DNA of 64,000 nt from Rhodanobacter sp. DHG33 (lineage in GTDB: Bacteria > Pseudomonadota > Gammaproteobacteria > Xanthomonadales > Rhodanobacteraceae), in the NCBI RefSeq assembly GCF_014843005.1, contig NZ_JACYXM010000006.1:62001-126000 (forward strand). Reading direction: 5' to 3'. Positions 9,980-14,333 of this stretch are shown here, piece after piece. The notes under the pieces are model-generated. The model was not told where the DNA came from. It did not search any database and saw only the letters and a program-made list of their open reading frames with translations. A program made the position numbers and the translations under genes. Position 1 is the stretch's first letter. Each line of letters starts with the position of its first letter.

Positions 9980-10059
9980 GGCCGGGTGGCGCGCAGCTAT
10001 ACAAGACCCGAAAGGGGAAAACTGTGGGCGGCCCTACGACCGTGTTCAAGCACCCGGCC
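9980..10059 (+). ncRNA. Structured leader / candidate small RNA before symE
   Basis: Complementary arms GGCCGGGTG (9980-9988) and CACCCGGCC (10051-10059) enclose about 62 nt that contain further pairing, including a tight CCC-GAAA-GGG hairpin at 10007-10016. No convincing ORF lies here. Position and structure suggest a folded 5' leader of the symE transcript or a separate RNA. In E. coli, symE is repressed by the antisense RNA SymR, which overlaps its 5' end; an antisense transcript here is possible but no promoter could be assigned. Confidence 0.4.
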
Positions 10060-10106
10060 GCCTCTCTGAACAGGAGGCGAAATGGAACGAATCGTAGGAG
10101 TCCACC

Positions 10107-10328
10107 ATGACTGCCAAGAAAGCTTCTTCGCCCAAGTCTCGCCAACTGACTGTTGGCTATCAGGTTTACGAAAGTCGGCACAAGGACATAGGGTGCCGCT
10201 ACCGACCACGGCAAGTACCGTTCTTGCGCTTGAGCGGTGATTGGCTATCTGAGGTTGGTTTCATGGTTGGCCGGAAGGCGCGAATACAAGTGACCGATCA
10301 AGGCATTGTGATTCAGCCCGAAGGCTAA
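10107..10328 (+). CDS. symE: SymE-like type I toxin
   Basis: A 73-residue basic protein with the SymE core: SRQLTVGYQVY, then FLRLSGDWLSEVGFMVGRKARIQV and a final GIVIQP. SymE folds like AbrB/MazE antitoxins but behaves as a toxin; E. coli SymE is SOS-induced, associates with nucleic acid and is silenced by the antisense RNA SymR. A ribosome site AGGAG lies nine bases before ATG 10107. It sits between tRNA-Arg and the cassette array, has its own terminator, and is likely part of the accessory region. Antitoxin RNA was not located. Confidence 0.8.
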   Translation: MTAKKASSPKSRQLTVGYQVYESRHKDIGCRYRPRQVPFLRLSGDWLSEVGFMVGRKARIQVTDQGIVIQPEG

Positions 10329-10337
10329 GCCAGACAA

Positions 10338-10377
10338 GCCGCGGGCAAAAGGCTATACACGCCCGCGGCGCTTTTGC
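10338..10377 (+). terminator. Terminator of symE
   Basis: A 9-bp GC stem (GCCGCGGGC, 10338-10346, with its complement at 10361-10369) and a 14-nt loop are followed by GCTTTTGCTTTT. It starts nine bases after the symE stop and separates symE from the first attC site. Confidence 0.75.
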
Positions 10378-10385
10378 TTTTACTA

Positions 10386-10441
10386 CCTAGTGCTTGAGAT
10401 TAGCGGCGTTGGAGGCATTCGCCTTGAACGAATAGTTAAGC
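10386..10441 (-). repeat. attC site A (last of array)
   Basis: Plus-strand cores are CCTAGTG (10386-10392) and GTTAAGC (10435-10441), with inner elements TTGAGATTAGCGG and CCTTGAACGAAT. It closes the array next to the symE terminator. The left core departs from consensus, as expected for an aged terminal site. Confidence 0.75.
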
Positions 10442-10641
10442 ATGTGAGGGTAGTTCGAAGACGAAAGGCTTGCCGCGCGATTCTGGCTCCCGGCCGTAGG
10501 CTAACGCAGCAGAAATGCCAGCAATGCAAGGCCTTTTCAGCCGTCAGCGGTACACCACTGCGGCTGGCGATGAACATGCCAGCGAAACTCAACGCCTTCG
10601 ACTTCGATGAGTTCGCCAGTCTGAATTGAGGCTTCTCGCAT
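10442..10641 (-). other. Cassette A body, no reliable gene
   Basis: About 200 bp between attC sites A and B. A TTG-started minus-strand frame of 69 codons (to 10383) runs through attC A, and a 79-codon plus-strand frame (10390-10629) with a CxxC pair overlaps the same site. Neither has a ribosome site or recognisable domain. The frame that would use the in-core TAA at 10436 opens without any start codon. It may be a decayed or non-coding cassette. Confidence 0.5.
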
Positions 10642-10698
10642 ACCTAACACTTGAGTTAAGTGGCGACGAAGCCGCCCGGTTTGAATGGATTATTAGGC
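10642..10698 (-). repeat. attC site B
   Basis: Cores ACCTAAC (10642-10648) and ATTAGGC (10692-10698), inner elements TTGAGTTAAGTGGC and GTTTGAATGGAT; 57 nt. The TAA stop of the cassette B gene lies within the right core. Confidence 0.85.
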
Positions 10699-10950
10699 TT
10701 TGACCAGCAGCGGATACAGCACCGCCAAGACGTTGATGACAGTAAGAACCAAGATGGCCCAAGTTAGTCTTGCCATGGTCTTAGTAAGCGCTAACGCGCG
10801 CCCGCTTTCGCGAGCCAGGACGCGGCGCGTTAGTTCCTCGCGATAAAAGCCTGTGCCAACAACAGTGCACTGAGCGTCTCGGTCGTAGCGGACTACTAAT
10901 TCTTCGTCTGACAAGCTGGCGAGTTGCGTATGAGTTGGAGCCATGCTCAC
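10693..10950 (-). CDS. Cassette B: small single-pass membrane protein
   Basis: An 85-residue protein of unknown function. The first half is soluble (SLSDEELVVRYDRDAQ, then REELTRRVLARE) and the last third is one hydrophobic helix (about residues 62-82) ending in PLLVKA, so it is probably tail-anchored in the inner membrane with the N-terminus in the cytoplasm. GTG 10950 is chosen because AAGGAGG lies six bases upstream, shortly after the GTTAGGC core of attC C. The stop TAA is part of attC B. I do not recognise the family. Confidence 0.7.
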   Translation of the reverse strand: MSMAPTHTQLASLSDEELVVRYDRDAQCTVVGTGFYREELTRRVLARESGRALALTKTMARLTWAILVLTVINVLAVLYPLLVKA

Positions 10951-10966
10951 GATAGTCCTCCTTTCT

Positions 10967-11024
10967 GCCTAACGTGCGAGCTTACCGGTTGCCGAAAGCA
11001 GTCCGGTGGAGCGAATAATTAGCT
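10967..11024 (-). repeat. attC site C
   Basis: Cores GCCTAAC (10967-10973) and ATTAGCT (11018-11024); inner pairing is by ACCGG/CCGGT arms. It is the most divergent inner sequence of the set, but length (58 nt) and cores fit, and the stop of the TIR gene falls inside it. Confidence 0.75.
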
Positions 11025-11774
11025 CGATGCACGGGTAATGGCCTCCGGATTGAGAACAAAACCTGCGGCGCGCAACCGGTCAACAAGCTTTGGGACGACC
11101 TCTTTGACGTGATCATTGAAGGCGATGTAAAGAATTCCCTGCGCGTCCGAAGGAATTTCGAGATGCTGCTTCTTAAGGATGGCAACGTTTTTACGACCAA
11201 GCGCCGAAATCAACATACCCATTTCGAGCACGACATTCTGACGGGCACGAGGTTGGGCCTCTTTGTCGCCTGCGGATTTGGCGTATCCAACATCGTCAGG
11301 CGTCAACAGGACAATACCAAACTTCGCAGAGTTAACTCGTGTGCCGATTTCGGCTTCTAGAGCCTCGATGATCGTTAAACCCCCGCCTCCAGTATTCTGC
11401 AAAACGTATGGATCAAGGCCGAGCTTGTGGATGACAAGTTCAAGCTGCTCACGCGCAACTGAGTCGTGTCCGTGGACGATAAAGACCTTGCTTGCCGCAG
11501 GAGCGGAGGCCGGCGCTGCAGCGACAGAACCAGAATTTTCTGTCTGCAAAGCTGGAGCGACGCCAGTGTATTTGCAAAGGTCCGATTCTAGCCGCTGCTT
11601 TGCGTCCCTCGCCCCTTGGAATTGAACGGTTCCTGTTGACTCATACCAACTGAGAACCGCTCCGTCTGATGTCTTGATTTGTTGCATTGCGCCGGATGGC
11701 CCACTTTGCGTGATTTCCCGTCCAACGGCGCGAACCATTGTCTTAAGGTCTTCGAATGTTCCCTTGTGCTTCAT
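11019..11774 (-). CDS. Cassette C: TIR-like nucleotide-binding protein
   Basis: A 251-residue soluble protein. Residues 1-70 form a small module with the motif LSWYESTGTVQFQG; residues 71-95 are an Ala/Ser-rich linker; residues 96-205 are a TIR-like domain of the CAP12/PF10137 type: KVFIVHGHD, LGLDPYVLQNTGGGG, FGIVLLTPDDVG, and ARQNVVLEMGMLISALGRKNVAIL. Glu184 in NVVLEMG is the expected catalytic position of NAD-cleaving TIR domains. Such domains act as NAD-depleting effectors in CBASS, Pycsar and related anti-phage systems. The gene starts at ATG 11774 after GGAGG and stops with TAA inside attC C. A defence role is inferred from the fold and setting, not shown. Confidence 0.85.
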   Translation of the reverse strand: MKHKGTFEDLKTMVRAVGREITQSGPSGAMQQIKTSDGAVLSWYESTGTVQFQGARDAKQRLESDLCKYTGVAPALQTENSGSVAAAPASAPAASKVFIVHGHDSVAREQLELVIHKLGLDPYVLQNTGGGGLTIIEALEAEIGTRVNSAKFGIVLLTPDDVGYAKSAGDKEAQPRARQNVVLEMGMLISALGRKNVAILKKQHLEIPSDAQGILYIAFNDHVKEVVPKLVDRLRAAGFVLNPEAITRASS

Positions 11775-11797
11775 TGAACCTCCGTTATCAGCATGAA

Positions 11798-11854
11798 AGC
11801 TAGCGTTCGAGTAAGGCGGCGGCGTAGCCGTTCGCCACGAATAAAATGTTAGGT
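11798..11854 (-). repeat. attC site D
   Basis: Cores AGCTAGC (11798-11804) and GTTAGGT (11848-11854), inner elements TTCGAGTAAGGCGG and CGCCACGAATAAA; 57 nt. The stop codon of the cassette D gene overlaps the right core. Confidence 0.8.
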
Positions 11855-12376
11855 TGCATTTGAGTCGAAACCCCTGGTTGTGGAATCCTGAGAGGATCTG
11901 TGACTTTGTTCTAGCTGTTTTTCCTTAGCCTCAAGAATTCCCTTCTTCGACTCTAGTGCGCTCTTCATTGATTCCTGTGCAGCCCTTTCCTCGATCAGTT
12001 GGTCCAATTTTTGCCGGAGCCTTGCAGTTTCAGTTTCGCTCTCCGCAAGAATGGCTTGCTGTGCAGAGTTCGCTTGAATAATTTCCTGCAGCTGTATGTT
12101 ATTTGTCTCAACGAAGCCCGTCATGAAGGCGATTCGGTCGAGCCTCGATGCATCTTTGGTTTTCAGCCACTTCGACCAAACTTTCATCTCTTCTTGCGGA
12201 TCGCTTCCACGTAATGCGCATCGTTTCCCAATGAGCTCGTGAATGTGAGCAAGCCTGCTTTTGCGATGACGAACCTTAGCCTGATGCGATGTCAGCAAAA
12301 CAGCCAATAATGAGCTCGCGAGGCCAATTAGAGCGCCGGTGGCCACGAGGGCGATTTGGAAAGTATGCTCGTTCAT
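11849..12376 (-). CDS. Cassette D: membrane-anchored coiled-coil protein
   Basis: A 175-residue protein of unknown family. Residues 8-30 (ALVATGALIGLASSLLAVLL) form a transmembrane helix near the N-terminus, a basic stretch follows (VRHRKSRL), and residues about 90-162 are strongly heptad-like (ETARLRQKLDQLIEERAAQ), predicting a long cytoplasmic coiled coil with a polar tail. ATG 12376 lies five bases from attC E with no obvious ribosome site; leaderless or readthrough expression is possible. The TAA is supplied by attC D. One-helix-plus-coiled-coil architecture suits a membrane sensor or a scaffold, but that is only an inference. Confidence 0.65.
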   Translation of the reverse strand: MNEHTFQIALVATGALIGLASSLLAVLLTSHQAKVRHRKSRLAHIHELIGKRCALRGSDPQEEMKVWSKWLKTKDASRLDRIAFMTGFVETNNIQLQEIIQANSAQQAILAESETETARLRQKLDQLIEERAAQESMKSALESKKGILEAKEKQLEQSHRSSQDSTTRGFDSNAT

Positions 12377-12380
12377 TGCA

Positions 12381-12437
12381 ATCTAATGCTTGAGCTAAGC
12401 GGTGGCGAGGTCATATGACTTGAACGAGATGTCAGGT
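12381..12437 (-). repeat. attC site E
   Basis: Cores ATCTAAT (12381-12387) and GTCAGGT (12431-12437), inner elements TTGAGCTAAGCGG and ACTTGAACGAGA; 57 nt. The variant core GTCAGGT gives a TGA rather than TAA stop to the cassette gene. Confidence 0.85.
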
Positions 12438-12782
12438 CCGCGGAGGCGGGTTGGGTAAGATGAGTGGAACGTTGAACTGAACGTGGCTGACGGATGAGTT
12501 GGAAGAGTTCGACTGTCCGGATGATCCAAGGCTAACTGGGCCAGCAAACACACCGATTCCGCCCTTGGTGCCCATGCCTTCAGTAACGGTAAGTGCCACG
12601 TCAAACCTAACCACTTGAGCGAAACCCTCGTAGCAGCTTATGAACCCGTGCTTGGAGGAATCACTCATTGGATTGATGAGTGGATTGATAGTGGCACCGT
12701 GGGTTGCGACAGCTTTCTGAGAAGCAACAACACCTTCAATGATCTGAGTGAGGGTTTGTGCAACAAAATCCTTCAATTCCAT
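12432..12782 (-). CDS. Cassette E: conserved hypothetical, trypco-like beta protein
   Basis: A 116-residue soluble protein beginning MELKDFVAQTLTQIIEGVV, then INPLI, VVRFDVALTVTEG, a glycine-rich GTKGGIGVFAGPVSLG stretch and VSHVQFNVPLILP. The pattern of an N-terminal helix followed by two beta strands resembles small domains (trypsin-co-occurring type) found beside bacterial proteases and conflict systems; I recall this loosely and cannot verify it. ATG 12782 has GGGGAG eleven bases upstream. The TGA stop is in attC E. Function unknown. Confidence 0.6.
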   Translation of the reverse strand: MELKDFVAQTLTQIIEGVVASQKAVATHGATINPLINPMSDSSKHGFISCYEGFAQVVRFDVALTVTEGMGTKGGIGVFAGPVSLGSSGQSNSSNSSVSHVQFNVPLILPNPPPRT

Positions 12783-12804
12783 GTCAATGATCTCCCCATT
12801 GCGA

Positions 12805-12861
12805 GCCAGACGTTGGAGTTAAGCGGCAGCGAAGCCGTTAGCCGTGAACGAGTTGTTAGGC
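12805..12861 (-). repeat. attC site F
   Basis: Cores GCCAGAC (12805-12811) and GTTAGGC (12855-12861), inner elements TTGGAGTTAAGCGG and CCGTGAACGAGT; 57 nt. It is very close to the textbook 59-base element. Confidence 0.9.
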
Positions 12862-13137
12862 CGTCCCGAAGCCCAGAAAGATGTCGCTTTTGGTAATACG
12901 TATACCTTGGATGGCGACGACGCTGCGCGCCAACGCTGTGAACTTATTGTCGTACTCTGCCAGCGGCGAACTGTGGCGTGGAATGGCATACACCTCAAGA
13001 GCTCCAATCTCTGCGTAGGGCAGAGGCCTAGTATTACCCAAAGCAGGGTCGCGAACCCCGGTTGTAGTGAATGGAGCGTCCTTGGGTGGCGGCCCGGCCA
13101 GGTAGCGCTGAGGATCCCCAACGTAGAGAGCCTCCAT
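12856..13137 (-). CDS. Cassette F: hypothetical protein, probably 5'-frameshifted
   Basis: The frame ending in the TAA of attC F encodes 93 residues from ATG 13137 (MEALYVGDPQRYLAG, then GALEVYAIPRHSSPLAEYDNK and VAIQGIRI). About 85 bp upstream, in a different frame, ATG 13220 opens MDITSLASELLLRAIHNVEH, which looks like a natural N-terminus and abuts attC G as other cassette starts do. The two frames join only by a frameshift near 13140-13165. So this may be a damaged gene of about 120 codons, or a shorter intact one with untranslated leader. No family recognised. Confidence 0.45.
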   Translation of the reverse strand: MEALYVGDPQRYLAGPPPKDAPFTTTGVRDPALGNTRPLPYAEIGALEVYAIPRHSSPLAEYDNKFTALARSVVAIQGIRITKSDIFLGFGTA

Positions 13138-13223
13138 ATGAGTACGAGCCCTGGGAAGGAGTGCTCGACATTGTGGATCGCGCGAAGGAGTAACTCAGAA
13201 GCTAGAGATGTTATGTCCATATG

Positions 13224-13280
13224 GCCTAGCATCTGGGTTAAGCGACGGCGAAACCGCGCGTCATGAACGAAATGTTAGAC
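13224..13280 (-). repeat. attC site G
   Basis: Cores GCCTAGC (13224-13230) and GTTAGAC (13274-13280), inner elements CTGGGTTAAGCGACGG and TCATGAACGAAA; 57 nt. Confidence 0.88.
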
Positions 13281-13286
13281 CGCAAC

Positions 13287-13469
13287 TTAGTCATCCGGAA
13301 CTTCGCTGATTGCCCGCTTGATGTACCGTTCTGCATCATCGAGCTCACTCAGTGCGCGACGAATTTGGTGCACGCTGTGGAGGTCTGCGTCATGTTGCGC
13401 TCGACGTAGCGCAGATACTGCGTCGTCAATTGCTCGAAGAGCACTACGGAGTTTTGTTTTTGCGGACAC
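13287..13469 (-). CDS. Cassette G: 60-residue helical protein
   Basis: A short protein predicted to be almost entirely helical: KLRSALRAIDDAVSALRRAQ and IRRALSELDDAERYIKRAI show regular heptad hydrophobics with many Arg and Asp. It could be a helical-hairpin dimer. GTG 13469 is chosen because AGGAG lies seven bases upstream. The TAA stop is just outside attC G. Not recognised; antitoxin-sized, but no toxin partner is adjacent in the same cassette. Confidence 0.6.
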   Translation of the reverse strand: MSAKTKLRSALRAIDDAVSALRRAQHDADLHSVHQIRRALSELDDAERYIKRAISEVPDD

Positions 13470-13487
13470 GCGGATCTCCTGTTTACG

Positions 13488-13552
13488 GCCTAATGCTTAA
13501 CCTGCACTAGACCGCGCAGCGGGTGAGCGTCCGGTTGGACGAATAGTTAGCG
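13488..13552 (-). repeat. attC site H
   Basis: Cores GCCTAAT (13488-13494) and GTTAGCG (13546-13552); 65 nt, longer than the others. The inner arms CCGCGCAGCGG and the GGACGAATA element fit an attC fold with a larger terminal part. Confidence 0.75.
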
Positions 13553-13554
13553 AC

Positions 13555-14085
13555 CTACTTACCACAGACCAGCCCAAACCACTGTTGAAAGATCGAAAGC
13601 TTAGCTGTGACGGAAGCGCCGGCTACGAAACTTGCAACGATGATGCCGCCAGCTGCTAACCAGAACTTGTACGGAACATTGTTGAATAGCCAATTAAGCG
13701 TAACTTTTTGAGGTGCCGCTAATGGTATCTGCGATGCGCTTGTTGAAGCAGGGCGAGTCGGTCTTGTGAGAAATTCAGGGTTGTTAACGATGCGTGTTTT
13801 TGCGGCGGAGCTGATGCTAATGATTTGCTCGACGGACGCATATGAAGAAGTACCAAAATAATTGCTTGTGCCGTTGTTGAAGGCATCAATAATCATGGCG
13901 CTATAGTCATTTTTACCAAATGCATCATTGAATAAGTCGCACAGTTCCAAGGATAGTTGCTGGAGTCGCGCCTGATCACCGTGCTGTATGTGGATCGAAT
14001 TTTGGCTTTTTTGGAAGCGCGACAATATCTCCCGTATCTGGGTCAAGTAAGTATCAAGGCGCTCCAAAAATACCTTATGTTCCAT
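13555..14085 (-). CDS. Cassette H: tail-anchored membrane protein
   Basis: A 176-residue protein of unknown family and the first cassette of the array in its own direction. Residues 1-105 look soluble and mostly helical (FLERLDTYLTQIREILSRF, then QLSLELCDLFNDAFGKNDY), a Ser/Thr/Pro linker covers 106-125, and residues about 141-161 form one transmembrane helix. The C-terminal ending FQQWFGLVCGK would be on the other face. The codon use is less GC-rich than that of chromosomal neighbours. An effector or sensor anchored by its tail is possible, but there is no direct evidence. Confidence 0.65.
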   Translation of the reverse strand: MEHKVFLERLDTYLTQIREILSRFQKSQNSIHIQHGDQARLQQLSLELCDLFNDAFGKNDYSAMIIDAFNNGTSNYFGTSSYASVEQIISISSAAKTRIVNNPEFLTRPTRPASTSASQIPLAAPQKVTLNWLFNNVPYKFWLAAGGIIVASFVAGASVTAKLSIFQQWFGLVCGK

Positions 14086-14089
14086 AGAC

Positions 14090-14154
14090 TGTTAGCTTAA
14101 ATTCGGTTGTTGAAATAAAACCTGATATCGCAACCAAGGGCGGCGATATTAGCC
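14090..14154 (-). repeat. Possible degenerate ninth attC at array head
   Basis: TGTTAGC (14090-14096) and ATTAGCC (14148-14154) are spaced exactly as in the 65-nt attC H, and GGTTG/CAACC could pair internally. The inner consensus elements are missing, so this may be a decayed site or chance. If real, it shows that the array once continued toward M28 and has been truncated. Confidence 0.35.
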
Positions 14155-14333
14155 TCGATCAATGCGCGCCTTCCAAACAAATCAACGACTTCCCCCAGTC
14201 GCGCCGCTTATTTCCTGCAGCCTCTCCCTAGAGAGACAGTTATACATCGATCCTCTCACCCGGAGTTGGAGTCGGCAAGTCAAGCAAGAGCCAGGCAGAT
14301 CGGCGCCATCCCTGGCACCTTCCAAGACCGCGT

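Larger units (their letters stand above)
10386..14085 (-). mobile_element. Integron gene-cassette array without integrase (CALIN)
   Basis: Eight attC-like sites of 56-65 nt (six of them 57 or 58) alternate with single short genes that are all on the minus strand. Each site has terminal cores related to RYYYAAC and GTTRRRY and inner arms related to TTGAGTTAAGC and TTGAACGAAT, the classic 59-base-element layout. Orientation of attC and genes agrees: genes read toward decreasing coordinates with attC at their 3' end. In several cassettes the stop codon lies inside the attC core. No intI gene, attI or cassette promoter is present, so this is a cluster of attC sites lacking an integrase. The DNA is visibly less GC-rich than both flanks, as expected of acquired cassettes. 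Confidence 0.85.

Noticed and set aside
10390-10629. 79-codon plus-strand ORF with a CxxC pair in cassette A
   Set aside because: It runs against cassette orientation, starts inside attC A and has no ribosome site. Kept only as an uncertain cassette body.
10981-11200. 72-codon minus-strand frame antisense-shifted within the TIR gene end
   Set aside because: Out-of-frame shadow of the TIR cassette gene; no start signal or domain.
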